A stretch of DNA of 64,000 nt. Origin: Phallusia mammillata (lineage: Eukaryota; Chordata; Ascidiacea; Phlebobranchia; Ascidiidae). Below the pieces are notes generated by a model, which had not been told where the DNA came from, did not search any database, and saw only the letters and a list, made by a program, of their open reading frames with translations. The stretch is from positions 1,483 through 65,482 of the forward strand of contig QLIY01000053.1 in assembly GCA_003260075.1 (NCBI GenBank), written 5' to 3'. This document shows, piece by piece, positions 38,416-51,296 of this stretch. Numbering within the stretch: position 1 is the first letter of the stretch; each line of letters opens with the position of its first letter. A program made the translations under genes and the position numbers.

Positions 38416-39197
38416 TCATTATCTAACAATTTTTACAATTCTGCTGCCAATATTGTATTGTACCACAACATTTGTACAAATAACCTTTTTTTAAGGATTT
38501 TAACATTACTATATTGTTAGTTTTATTGTGAGACAAGCCTGTATAGAAATAAACATAAAAAAAAGTTTTATCCAATGTTTTATATAGCAAGTTTAATTTA
38601 AATATATTTTGTATCAAAAAGTAAGTAAAAGCTAACAAGGTGTGCACAAGTAAACAATGCATACTTAGACATATACGCAGTAGGTTTCACAAATTTATTC
38701 AATTTGCTACAAACTAATTTTGGGCAATGCTTTTAATAAAATACAGCAAAGAAATATGGCCAAGGGGGAATCAACTCAAGCGACAAAACAACGACATTTG
38801 CGCCATTGAAATAAGTATCACGAAACTTTTACAACACAATATAAATCTAACTCTCCCTAACAACACGATTGGTTGCAGACTTTTTAAAATGCAACTGTAA
38901 ATAAATTAAAATGTCAATAGAGTGCACCGCGTAAAACAAACTAACACATGTTATCATACTATATTACTTTTTGTTTACGACAACGACATTAAAAAAATTC
39001 TCTGTCAAAGTTTGCCGCCAGCCACTAATGTTTAGACTAACACAGATTCATGCATATTTTGCAAATTTATTTCCTACGATCATAGAATACTAAACATATA
39101 TTCTATGCTACGATTTTGCAAACATACTAAAGTGATCGAGCGTATACTAACATGTGTAAGTCAAAAATATCAATTTGCTTGGTAGAGCGACACACAA
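38416..39197. other. Intergenic stretch between SLC1 genes 1 and 2
   Basis: AT-rich sequence with no supported gene. It includes the presumed 3' UTR of gene 2 read leftward from its stop at 39198. Confidence 0.5.
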
Positions 39198-42100
39198 TTA
39201 TACAATATTGTTTCCAAGAGGCACAGCTTCAGTTGTGTGGTCTCCTATTTCATCACGTTGTCGGTTGATATGGGATACAATGCAGACTCCAATCTGATCG
39301 CCCATAATGTTTACTGGACCGCGCATTCTTTCACTTAAAGTAGTAAAATATGAATGCAATTCGACAAAAAGGGCCTTTATTGTCATAGTTTTTCCGTGAC
39401 CCAACCTAATCAAGAAACCAACTCGGCAAACGTTTATCAGTGTTGCAATTAAAAAGTACAACAGTGTAAAGTTATAATTATTTGGTCCAATATAACTACA
39501 ACATCATTAAAGTCTTAAGGTAGAACTAAGCTATTCTGAATTATCAAACAACGGTTCCTTTATGTACGTAATTTTGTGTTACACTTGATAAAGTCACTCA
39601 CACAAGCCAGTCGACAGTATACAAAATACCCAAAGCTTCACTTGGTATACCGACGGACTGCAGTACAAACAGAACAACGACGAGGCCACTGCCAGGTACC
39701 GAGGCAGCACCGATGCCAGCCAGCGTACCGGTTAGCCTACAGGAAATATAAGAAACGTATGGCTGTAAAAGTTGCACATGCTGACCGAGATACATAGACT
39801 TCAATGTTGGTGAAGGTGTTAAAATCGCAGTGTGAAATTCGCTTTATAGATTGCTGCATTTATGTCCAAGTTGCAATAGACACTTATGGTAATTAAATAA
39901 TTGCCATCATTTTCGTTTATAAACGTACCAAACAGTGATAACTTCCCCAAATGACAATGAAATTCCGTTCATTTGAGCGATAGTTATTGTTGCTACGCCT
40001 TGAAACATGGCTGTGCCATCCATGTTAATCGTGGCGCCCAGTGGTAACATCACTCGTGTAAAGCGTTTGCAAATTCCGAGATTTTCTTCGGCACATCGAA
40101 TAGTAACCGGCAACGTCGCTACACTGATGAAGTAAAATTGCACGAACCAATGTAATGCTCGGTGTTATACGGACTTGACTAAATGAAAATTGTCAAAAAC
40201 AATATGCCTGACCACAACACAATACTTACAAAGGTGATTTGTTTACCTTGAGTTGGTTCCAAAAATTGCGAGAAGAGCATGGAAGCTGGCAGAATAAACT
40301 TTAAATGGATTTCTTCTTGTGATAATAAAGAAGATCATGGGCAGCACTATCATCGAGTGAAGAAATAAACCAGTGAACATTGTTACGGGGGGGGGGGTGA
40401 TTTGTTTACCTTGAGTTAGTTCCAAAAATTGCGAGAAGAGCATGAAAGCTGGCAAAATAAACTTTAAATGGATTTCTTCTTGTGATAATAAAGAAGATCA
40501 GGGGCAGCACTATCATCGAGTGAAGAAATAAACCAGTGAACATTGTTACCTAAAGCAATGTTAAAAGGCTTGCGAAAAATAACTTGGCTGTTGTAACGTA
40601 ATGCATTCGTAGAAGACGTTTGTGTGTACCGTACCATATACAAACCAAGAGTCTTGAAAGTGTACAAAATGCTTTCAACCCGCAAAAGGCTTCCCGCAAT
40701 TAAACTGCAAATGCCAATTGGTGAATACCTGCATAAATAGAAATACGAATCTATGTGCAACGTTATGGTTTTTTGTTAAATTGTTAGCTTTGTTTTAAGT
40801 ATTATTGGTTTTGTACACCTTGTTTTTTCTGTTGCAACAATGAGGGGGGGGGGGGTTATCCATTCAAACAGGTTTTGGAGGTGGTACGCAGTGATAAAAA
40901 AAAGTTGTCAGGTGGTACACGGTCCGTATAAGATTGAGAATCACGGGGGGGGGGCAGAAATACGAATCTATGTGCAACGTTATGATTTTTTGTTAAATTG
41001 TTAGCTTTGTTTTCAGTATTATTGGTTTTGTACACCTTGTTTTTTCTGTTGCAACAATGAGGCACATTTATAACGTATAAAATTACCACATAACTTTCAT
41101 CATGATGTCCATGAACACCGAATAAAGTTCATCAAAAAATCGCGTCAATAAACTATCCCGTTTGTTTTCCATTTTACCCAGGGTCGCTCCAATCATCAAG
41201 CAAAACATAATCAGACCTTTAAAAATATTTGTTTTGATGTTCTGAGAATAAAAAAATGCAGTTGGCGGGGCGGTATTCCTCTATAGTTGCTATTATCAGT
41301 GCGTTTTTACATTTTTTTGGATTTTTAGAGTGGACCATGCAAACATTCTTGCACCTGCCTGCGCAAATGATCGAGTCAAGATTTACCGTCTGCTAGTTTA
41401 ATCATGGCTACATTTGCTGGATGATATTTACTTTTTTATCTTTTCGTGACTAAAACACAACAAATTCTAACCGAGAGAGTTTGATCCATCAACCTTCTCT
41501 ATAGATTTCACTCGTGTAACTGTTAAATTTGCTGAAGAATTATTTTCCGAAGTCTCGCTCACTTCCGTTATTTTCGTATGTTCCTGCGAAAACAATTTCT
41601 TTCCTGTCAAGCTGGTTAAAATGCGACACTAACACTACAATATACTCACCACACGAAACCAGGCTTCAACCAAATTCTTTGGAAACAAGTTTCTAAGCAA
41701 GATAAGATTAACGGTTACAAAACGACAATTTGGTGTTTTAAGAGTTCAATAAATTGTAATTATCACGGCTATTGGGTGAACAAGATGTTGTTTGTACTAA
41801 CTAGGTATTCCCATTAGCATTAATTTTAACGTTACGTCGAATGAAAGGTTTAAAACTTTAATCAAACTACCTTAAGTCCGAAAGCGACGTGAGTGTTTGA
41901 TTTCAGGTGATTAAAACATGAACGATGTGTGTGAATAAACCTATTCGTGTAATTTACTTTCGTGGTAAAAATGGAGGTTAAAATGCTTTTCCTGGTGTTA
42001 ACGTATGAATCATGTTTAAATCTCGCTAGACCGGAGTTAAAGCATGTGAAAATTCTCGTGTATTGTCTAACACAGTATGTGTTGGAGTTAAGTGGAAAAG

Positions 42101-43359
42101 TGTAACGCGGCTACACTTGCTTTCATATTTTTGTTTTGATATTATTTGCTGGGATAACAAAGATATATTAAAAGGTGAAAAATTAAAAGTAGCTTTGTAG
42201 TCTATATCTGCCTTTAAGTTTTTCTTTTAATATTTACCTTATTACATCAAGAAATGTATCCAAAGTTGAAAATGTCGGATTTTCATTATTCAACTCATCT
42301 GAGCGTGTAACCTGATGTTGGTGACCGGGTTTTATAGCAAGAACCATTCCGATCCCAATCAGGACCGAACAAAATGTGGTAACAACGTAATAGAAGACAA
42401 TGTGTAGACCAACGCGTCCTTCTTTGGCGCTGCTTAGTTTTACAACACCTGTAAACAAACAAACAAAACCAATAGTGGGTCTACAGAAAACATAACACTA
42501 AATCGAATCATTGTGGGTTATGTATAGCTTGATAGCTAAAAAAACATCCCAGGAAAAATGGCATCGCCTTAAAAGAAAACAATAGCCCACAACAAATCTA
42601 TTAAAAACAACATTTTTTTCGCACCAGTTGAAAAAAATCTCAAAATTTTTACGAACCTGTCACTATGCTTGTAGTTATAGGGGGGGGGGGTATTTTTTTG
42701 CACCAGTTGAAAAAATCTCAAAATTTTTACGAACCTGTCACTATGCTTGTAGTTATAAGAGGAATGACCAGCATTTTTAGAATCCGTAGCAAAAGTTCGC
42801 CCGGAAAAGCTACGACCGTTTTAACATCTGCTGACAAGTTCGCCTGTCGTAACCCGAAACCCAGTGCAACTCCCATGACAACACCTGCATTATTAAATCT
42901 TCGCTACAAATTTTACTGAAAGATAACGTTAACTTAATTGCAAACGTAACCAGGCTCCATTTTTGCACGTGTAGGGAACACGAGGGCCTAATGCGGGACA
43001 AAATTTAAATCTTTACAAAATGTACAAGCTCAAACAAGGCCCTAAATTTATAATGCAAAGAAACGCTACACTACGATGCAAATTTGGCTGAGTTGAAACT
43101 TTGAACAACTGAAACCTCAACCACAATCTTGACCAGGAATGCCCGATCATGTTTATAAACTTTAGGACTACCCCAAAGGCGAACATACTTATTGCAAAAA
43201 TGTTTTCAGGCAATTTGTCGTTATCAACTTACCAATCATAGTAATAATGACTAAGGCATTGTCATTACTAGTTTGAAATCCAAAACATCTGAAAATTTTC
43301 TCCTTATCTTCTGTAGTTTTTCTTTCTTCGCTCGTGGTTTGTCCATGTGCCGTCTCCAT
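39198..43359 (-). CDS. SLC1 gene 2: ERMRG-type amino acid transporter
   Basis: Eleven exons on the minus strand, all phases agreeing: 43359-43233, 42884-42735, 42448-42238, 41692-41650, 41583-41472, 41216-41087, 40728-40635, 40549-40410, 40123-39929, 39736-39602, 39333-39198; 490 residues. Landmarks: [33 protein letters not shown], glycosylation sites [30 protein letters not shown] (hairpin 1), [18 protein letters not shown] (TM7), [11 protein letters not shown] (hairpin 2), [12 protein letters not shown] (TM8). Gln377 replaces the EAAT proton-carrier glutamate, Glu447 replaces the substrate-binding aspartate, Arg450 is kept and the following Thr is Gly. This mix is neither classical EAAT nor ASCT. 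Na+-dependent exchange without H+ coupling is inferred. Introns are disturbed by G runs at 40387-40397, 40844-40855, 40945-40954 and 42680-42690. Confidence 0.85.
40247..40386 (-). pseudogene. Second full-length copy of exon 8 of SLC1 gene 2
   Basis: A 140-base copy of exon 40549-40410 that begins exactly at a G run (40387-40397). It differs by LPMIF for LPLIF and KVYSAS for KVYFAS. It keeps a donor site. Since two successive copies of the hairpin 1 helix would not make a working carrier, the two are most likely alleles. Confidence 0.75.
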
Positions 43360-43985
43360 CAGTTAAAATATTTATAACTAACTCTATCAAATAATCGGAA
43401 AATTAACAGAACATTTAAATTTCATGACACTGTAAATACATATTTGCTGGAACTTTCTTAAGCCTACGTACATGCGCTAAATTTAGCAATGCCATACCAC
43501 TTTAACATGTCACACTTGTCTTAACCATGGTATCAATATGGTGCAACATGCCCATTGACCCTTTGCTACGTTTCGCTGCGTCCGGTGTAAACAGGCCTTT
43601 GGGCACTAAATCTAGTTCAGTTGCTACGGCTAAATGACTGTGTGTGCATCGTCGGTGATGTGAAACAACACATGACGGGTATGTTGAGTTACATTTTTTC
43701 ACACATTTTTCTCGAAGCGTCAGCACTTTTGAGCCTTTATCGTTTGCTTATGTCGATTTATTGCATGCATGTTTTTAAGATTGCTTTCAGTTTCCGTTGC
43801 GAAAAAAGACCGCTTTACAATTGTTTTTACCAAAGTGTATCTTTCATTGATTACTCCCAGACAAAAATGCAGCAATACGATGAACAAAAAGTTTTCGTTT
43901 GTTTACTATCAGACGAAATAGGAAATTCGCTATCTGAATCTAATTAACTATTTCGAGTATACAGCAGCAAATACATTTTTAAAGA
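43360..43985. other. Intergenic stretch between SLC1 genes 2 and 3
   Basis: 626 bases holding the gene 2 promoter region and the gene 3 3' UTR. A 108-residue plus-strand ORF (43621-43947) lacks recognisable domains or splice context and is not called. Confidence 0.5.
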
Positions 43986-46334
43986 TCATGTAACAATGTC
44001 CTCAAGAGGCACTGTTTCTTCTGAGCTTCCTTGTTTATCGTCGCTGCCCTGATTGATATGTGAAACAATGCAAACTCCAATCTGATCACCCATAATGTTC
44101 ACCGGAGTACGCACTCTCTCACTAAACAAAGTTGACCGACGTTAATTGGTACCTGACTCTATGAAAATTTGACCATTTTGTTGGCAAGACAAAACTGCCA
44201 TTAAGATTCTGCATGCAGTGAATACGTTACAGTAAAAACGTTTCGATAATCGCTGTTGCATTACCAGTCCGACCTTTTTAACATCGAACTTTGATTGAAA
44301 TTTGTACTCTGTTACGTCCGTTATTTTCGTTTCGGTGTGCCTTTGCAAATCCAGTCAAGTGCTACGCACAGACGTACCAACAGAATTACTAAGTAAATAG
44401 TGCTTTAAACTTACACAATCCAGTCGACGGTGTACAAAATTCCCAAAGCTTCTATTGGTATACCAACCGATTGAAGCACGAACAAAACCACAACCATACC
44501 ACTACCCGGAACAGCGGCTGCTCCAATGCCAGCTAATGTACCTGTTATCCTGAGAACGCAAAATATCTTGTTACTACAGCTCTAAGTTTTAATGTTTATG
44601 GTTTGCCAAGGGGTAATGAAGCTACTCTAGTCTGTTAGTTTTTATAGTATGTTCTCTTCTATTCCTGTTTACCTTTTAAGCAAAACAATGATATCCAGTA
44701 GGCTACACGTTACTTATTTTCTACATTATCGAGTGCAATATAACTTTAGATTAGAGGTCGGCTACCCCTAAGAGATTTTTCATAGCACGCCAAGTGATTT
44801 TCGATTTCATATTCAAGTAAGTTATTTGTTTTGCTATGATGTAATTTGAATTACATCGCTTGTTTTTGGTTCGTTGTGATGTAAGTTATAATATAGTCCT
44901 AAAACGACAACCTATACTAACAGTTTCGTCCGCCTTCTGATTCATCTCGGACATTACACACATCAAAATGTTATTACCATACGTGGGGATGTGGCTTTCA
45001 AAAGGCTGTCCATCCCTGCTTTAGAATATCACTGACAAATTTTAGTTTGCCTGCAAGGCCTAATTAGAATTGAGTGAGGGGGGGGGGGTCATATTCAAGT
45101 AAGTTATTTGTTTACTATAATGTAATTTGAATTACATCGCTTGTTTTTGGTTCGTTATGATGTATAATATAGTCCTAAAACGACAACCTATACTAACAGT
45201 TCCGTCCGCCTTCTGATTACCATTCAAATCATCTCGGACACACACATCAAAATGTTATTACCAATACGTGGGGATGTGGCTTTCACACTGACAAATTTTA
45301 GTTTGCCTGCAAGGCCTAATTAGAATTGAGTGAGAAATGCTGCACTGAAAGGTTTTTTTCAAAGCAAGTAAGAATACAGAATTTGTTAAGCTTTGTAAGC
45401 CTTGTTTCAGGAAATTTTTGACATCTGTGTAACATAGCTTAGCTGAACAGATTAAACAAACTTGACTATGGGTTGTCATCTGTACACACAAGTCTACGAA
45501 AATTAAAAAAGTCTCGATTACCAAACTGTAATGACTTTCCCAAATGACAGTGAAATTCCGCTCATTTGAGCTATAGTTATTGTAGCTACGCCTTGAAACA
45601 TGGATGTACCATCCATGTTAATCGTGGCACCCAGTGGTAACATCACTCGTGTAAAGCGTTTGTCAATGCCGAGTTTTTCCTCTGCACATCGAATAGTAAG
45701 CGGCAACGTTGCGGCACTAAAAAGCAAAACATAAAATAATTGCTAAAAGTAAAGAGTTTTGAAATGAAAAACTAAACAATACACTAAAGTTTTTATCCGT
45801 TGAATGAGCAAATGCGTTTTACACTGCTCACAAAGGGGGGGGGGCAAAGCAAAACATAAAATATTTGCTAAAAGTAAAGAGTTTTGAAATGAACAAAAAA
45901 CTAAACAATATACTAAGTTTTTATCCGTTGAATGAGCAAATGCGTTTTACACTGCTCACAAAGCCCCTAAATATACTTTTATGTTTGACTATTGGAATTG
46001 ATCGGCTAGGTAGGTAAATTTACTGAGCCTTTGTCTACTACACAAACCAAGTTTGAAGAAAATGAGGTAATATGATGTTGTTTACCTTGACGTTGTACCA
46101 AAAACAGCTATAAGCGCGTGAAGACTTGCGGTATACACTTTGTATGGGTTCTTCCTCGTTACAGCAAAGTATAGCAAAGGCAAAACCACCATGGAGTGAA
46201 TGAATAAACCAACACACATAGTAGTCTGTAGAGTGTAGAGGGTCATTAGTAAGTGTTAGTTTATCGTGTTTTGGTAATCTGTGCTGACCATATACAAACA
46301 CAAAGCTCGAAATGTAAATAAAATGTTCTCCACT

Positions 46335-46400
<66 letters not shown>

Positions 46401-48061
46401 AAAATGATGAAATATTATTGGCGAAATGTAGGTTAATGTAAGGTAAACAATAACGCTTACCACATAATTTTTATCATGATGTCCATAAAGACGGAATAAA
46501 GTTCCTCGAAAAATGGAATCAGTAAACTGTTTCCACTGTTTTTGCTCAAAGTTATTCCCAACATTATACAAAATGAAATGAGCCCTGTAAAAAAAGCAAC
46601 AGAGTTGATAAAGTATGTGAAGAAACGAAGTTAACCATAGTTATTCAGTGTGTATTACTGACAAAACAACACACAAAACAAAAAATACATAAATCTTACC
46701 CAGGGCATTTGAACCATCGGTACTTTCCAAGGTTTTTACCACCAGGGTTGTGGCATTTTCCGACGAATTTTGTCCGGACTGGACGACTTCCGTCACCTTT
46801 GTGCGGTCCTGCAGGACAAGTAAAAAACAACGTATTGTCCGCCTTGTTAAAAAAATTATAAAATCCCGGCATTACTTACAACACGAAACCACGCCTCAAC
46901 CAGGTTTTTTGGAAATAGGTTTCTGTGTAGAAAAATATAAGTTATTGTTTGATTGGTATCTTGTTTTTATGTCGCAGTACCACAGAGTTGTAAAACGGGC
47001 CTGAAATTCGAGCCCGAACCCGGCCCGAACCCGGCCCGAACCCGGCCCGGGGGGGGGGAGAGTGAATGAATAAACCAACACACATAGTAGTCTGTAGAGC
47101 GTCATTAGTAAGTGTTAGTTATTCGTGTTTTGGCAATCTGTGCTTACCATATACAAACACAAAGCTCGAAATGTAAATAAAATGTTCTCCACTTGGACGA
47201 GACTTCCCGCAATTAGGCTACATATTCCGATTGGGGCGTACCTAAAAAAATGATGAAATATTATTTGCAAACTGCAGGCTAACGTTAGGTGAACAATAAC
47301 GCTTACCACATAATTTTTATCATGATGTCCATAAAGACGGAATAAAGTTCCTCGAAAAATGGAATCAGTAAACTGTTTCCACTGTTCTTGCTCAAAGTTA
47401 TTCCCAACATTATACAAAATGAAATGAGCCCTGAAAAAAGCAACAGAAGTGACAAAATATGTGAAACGATGATAACCATAGCTACGTAATTCAGTGTGTA
47501 TCACTGACACAACAATACACAAGACGAAAAAATCCACAAATGTTACCCAAGGCATTTGAACCATCGGCACTTTCCAAGGTTTTTACCACCAGGGTTGTGG
47601 CATTCTCCGACGAATTTTGACCGGACTGGACGACTTCCATAACCTTTGTGCGGTCCTGCGGGACAAGTAAAAAACAACGTATTGTTCGCCTTGTTAAAAA
47701 ATTAGAAAGTCGCGGGATTACTTACAACGCGAAACCATGCCTCAACCAGATTTTTCGGAAATAGGTTTCTGTGTAGAAAAATATAAGTTATTGTTTGATT
47801 GGCATCTTGTTTTTATGTCGCAGTATCACAGAGTTGTAAAAAGAAAGTACAAGCCCGAAACCCGGCCCGAATCCGAATCTTTTTTGAGAAGCCCGTTTAG
47901 GCCCGAAAATTTGACTGACTGACCTATATACATTGAAGCCCCAGGAAAAAAAACAAGACAACAAACACGAGATACAATTGGTCTTGAATAGGGCGTTGTA
48001 GGGCTGTTTGAATTTAGGTCGAGTCCAGAATTTGGCTACTTAGCTAGTAAATTAAAAAAAA

Positions 48062-48105
<44 letters not shown>

Positions 48106-51100
48106 ACCAACTCGCCCATTTTGGCCGTTGCTCAGTTGTGTAACACCTTTCAAATGAAAATATTGTATAGCAACAAAGGCGTGAATAAAACCGTACAGGG
48201 GGGGGGGACAACTCTGCAGTACCATAAAATTCTTGCCATCGCACAACATGCAGCAAAGAGACATATATACCTAATCACGTCAAGGAAAGTGTCCAACCAT
48301 GAAAACGTTAGGTCAGCACCTTTCGACATGTCCGTTGCTTCGACCTGATGAGGTTGATAACCCGGTTTTATGGCGAGCACCAATGCGATTCCAATGAGCA
48401 CGGAGCAAAAGGTAGTAGCAACGTAATATACGACGATGTGTAGACCAACTCGCCCATTTTGGCCGTTGCTCAGTTGTGTAACACCTCTCAAATGAAAATA
48501 TTGTATAGCAACAAAGGCGTGAATAAAACCGTACACAGCAAGCAGTCAAGAGTATATACGTCCGCAACAACAACAAACAAAGGATCCCGGACTGGCATGA
48601 TCTCTCAATAAGGAAATGTGACAAATTTAATATATCCTCAATAGCTTCGTATAAATTAGCGTCCTGTTTTAGCATAGTCAGTATTTTTTACAAAACTTTA
48701 CATATCTAACTACACGTAATTACAAAACGCAGTGTTGTTATAAAAGGTTCAAATTTTTGTTACATCCCCTCGAGATAGATTTCTTGTAGTCTGCTGTAGT
48801 CCATCGCAAAGTCACGAATTGGGTAAGTCCAATGCGAATATGATATTAAATGTACTAACGAAGGGAAATTGTATACTCGTTAAATTTGCATGACAGTAAA
48901 TGATCAATAGAAAATGAAAAACATGCAATAAATTGTACACAAACCTGTTATTATGCTGGTCGTTGGGGGGGGGGGTCCTCAATAGCTTCGTATGAATTAG
49001 CATCCTGTTTTAGCATAGTCAGTATTTTGTACAAAACTTTACATATCTAACTAAACGTAACTACAAAACGCAGTGTTGTTATAAAAGGTTCGAATTTTTG
49101 TTACATCTCCTCGAGATAGATTTCTTGTAGTCTGCTGTAGTCCATCGCAAAGTCACAAATTTGGGCAAGTCCAATGCGAATATGATATTAAATGTACTAA
49201 CGAAGGTATACTCGTTAAATTTGCATGACACTAAATGATCAAAAGAAAATTAAAAACATGCAATAAATTGTACACAAACCTGTTATTATGCTGGTCGTTA
49301 TTAGAGGTATCACAAGCATTCTTAACATTCGCAGCAGGATTTCTCCCGGAAAAGCTACGACCGTCTTTACGTCGGCGGACACGTTCGCTTGGCGTAAACC
49401 AAAGCCCAAAGTGATGCCAACGAACACTCCTAAAATTTAGATGCAAATATAAAATATAGATGCAAAAGCATTTAGCACCATTTTTTGGTAATTGTTCAAA
49501 CATATTAAGATTTAATGGCAAATATAAAGCCACAAATAGACGTCAAATGTCAGATGCTTTATTATTCAAGCGTTTTGGCAAATGCTCATATACCGCCCTG
49601 TTACGCACCAAGTTTACCAAAAAGTTAATTGAGATGGCAATTGAACTTAGATCGTACGTGAGTCCTATTTTATGTGTTCCCTAACCTGACATTGCTTAAA
49701 AGTCTGACAAAAATACACTCTTGTTTGGGTTAGTAAGACACGATTATTATTATGTAAAAGTACGCACATCTGTTAACGAATATACAACTGAGAGGTATTA
49801 AGACGTAAGGTAAACGTAAACTAAAAACGCAACTGAACACGCAATCATATCATATGCAACTTCCTCTCTACAGGACAAGAAAAATCCTATACCTATATAC
49901 AGCGGTGGGATACAATTTTTTTGTCAGCCAGTTCGCTGATTTCATAACACCAGTGGTTGGGGGGGGGGGGGAAGCCCAAAGTGATGCCAACGAACACTCC
50001 TAACATTTAGATGCAAATATAAAATATAGATGCAAAAGCATTTAGAACAATTTTTTTATAATTGCTCAAACAGACTAAGATTTAATGGCAAATATAAAGG
50101 CCCAAATAGACGTCAAATGTCAGATGCTTTATTATTCTAGCGTTTTGGCAAATGCATATATGGCGCCCTGTTACGCACCAGGTTTACCAAAATGTTAATT
50201 AAGATGGCTATTGAACTTAGATCGTACGTGAGTCCTATTTAATGTGTTCCCTAACCTGACATTGCTTAGAAGTCTGACAAAAACTCACTCTTGTTTCGGT
50301 TAGTAAGACACGATTATTATTATGCAAAAGTATGCACAACTGTTAACGAATATACAACTGAGAGGTATTAAGACATAAGGTAAACGTAAACTAAAAACAC
50401 AACTGAACAGGTAATCATATCATATGCAACTTCCTCTCTACAGGACAAGAAAAATCCCATGCCTATATACAGTGGTGGGATTCAATTTTTTTGTCAGCCA
50501 GTTCGCTGATTTCATAACACCAGTGGTTGGGATTCAAGTTTCCAGTGGTGGAATTCAAATTTTTTGTCATGCTAACCGGTTCGCTGATCTCATAAAATTT
50601 CGTGAAACGGTTCTGTAGAACCGGTGCGAACCGACTGAATCCTACCACTGCCTATATATACTGGAGTCGACCAATTACGCAATTTCATAGGAACATAAAG
50701 AAACATGCATTAAGTAAGAGAAACTAGCGTTGCGTAAGAAGAAAAGACGAGAAGAAAGAGTTGCTAGCAGAAACAAAATCAGACGCCTGAGGGCTATACC
50801 ATTAATTTTAGTTGTCCAGCTAAAGGCATCTCATGCGAATCAAAGATTGGCAACCATACAAGAATGCGGAGTTAAGATATCTTCAAGCAACAGTATTTTC
50901 TGAGCTTATTAAAAACTGTGTTTTGTTGCCTCTATTTTTATATTATAGCGCATTTAAACATAAATAAATAAATGTTTCAATGAAAGTTTGCTAAAAGAGT
51001 CCAACACAAAATTAATTGTATAAGATGGCTCATTTTATAATTGTGTTTATCAAAACTAAAAGTGTATATTTTCAAACTTAACAATGGCTTCGTCACATGA

Positions 51101-51296
51101 TTAAATTCTCTTCAATGGTTTTAATTTGTATTATTCTACTGTTAACAAAATGTAAACACTTACCAATCATTGTGAAAATGACCAGAGCGGTGTCCTTGGT
51201 GTTTTGGAAACCAAAAACATTGCAATTCTTGTTTTTCTCCACGCCTGATTGGCTTTTGTGATTCCTGCTGTGCTTATTAGAGGTAGCACGAACCAT
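43986..51296 (-). CDS. SLC1 gene 3: ERVRT-type amino acid transporter
   Basis: Exons: 51296-51164, 49429-49280, 48484-48271, 47768-47726, 47655-47547, 47430-47307, 47241-47148, 46225-46086, 45716-45522, 44549-44415, 44121-43986; phases agree and give 490 residues, the same as gene 2. Landmarks: [33 protein letters not shown], glycosylation sites [70 protein letters not shown]. Gln377, Glu447 and Arg450 match gene 2; the Thr after Arg is kept, unlike genes 2, 4 and 5. It is closest to gene 2 in the loop and hairpin sequences. For exons 4-6 a second full allelic set exists at 46922-46880, 46808-46700 and 46584-46461; I chose the right-hand set because its exon 7 is complete. Predicted membrane carrier of small or acidic amino acids. 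Confidence 0.85.
44770..45340. repeat. Intron 9 duplication around poly-G 45078-45088
   Basis: Bases 44810-45077 recur at 45089-45330 with indels, including loss of about 70 bases around GGCTGTCCATCCCTGC in the second copy. A similar small duplication flanks the G run 45835-45844. Confidence 0.75.
46190..47935 (-). repeat. Two allelic copies of exons 4-7 of SLC1 gene 3
   Basis: The left set carries exons 46922-46880, 46808-46700, 46584-46461 and a truncated exon 7 (about 46334-46289) that ends at a 65-base G run (46335-46399). The right set, 47059-47935, carries complete exons 4-7 and a truncated exon 8 (to 47094), bounded by G run 47049-47058. Coding differences are few and silent or mild (DRTKVTEV against DRTKVMEV). 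Confidence 0.8.
46985..47058 (+). repeat. CCCGAACCCGG tandem repeat
   Basis: CCCGAACCCGG is repeated three times in this intron just before a G run. The allelic position at 47850-47900 has related but non-tandem CCCGAAACCCGGCCCGAATC. The motif is probably part of a GC-rich hAT-like element. Confidence 0.6.
48062..48207. other. 41-base poly-G run and second G run with a fragment of exon 3, SLC1 gene 3
   Basis: G run 48062-48102 is followed by the first 40-odd bases of exon 3 in minus-strand sense (to 48145) with its upstream intron, then a second G run (48198-48207), after which the 3' neighbour of exon 48484-48271 begins. The exon fragment is a contig end, not an extra exon. Confidence 0.75.
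48590..50420. repeat. Intron 1-2 duplications around poly-G 48965-48975 and 49959-49971
   Basis: Bases 48636-48964 recur at 48976-49290 (including the last bases of exon 2), and bases 49411-49958 recur at 49972-50510. Copies differ by substitutions and 1-5 base indels. A partial exon 2 start follows the second G run. Confidence 0.75.
50470..50650. mobile_element. hAT-type MITE with CCTATATA target duplication
   Basis: The ends CAGTGGTGGGATTCAATTTT and CTGAATCCTACCACTG are inverted repeats, flanked by identical 8-mers CCTATATA at 50462-50469 and 50651-50658. An internal second terminus-like segment (CAGTGGTGGAATTCAAATTT at 50543) suggests an internal duplication. The allelic copy at 49911-49958 is cut by a G run. 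It lies in intron 1 of SLC1 gene 3. Confidence 0.85.

Noticed and set aside
40247-40549. Mutually exclusive alternative exons 8 in SLC1 gene 2
   Set aside because: Two near-identical exon 8 copies could suggest alternative splicing, but the G run at the border and the copied intron sequence point to allelic contigs.
43621-43947. 108-residue ORF between SLC1 genes 2 and 3
   Set aside because: No domain, signal peptide or splice context; probably open by chance in the promoter region of gene 2.
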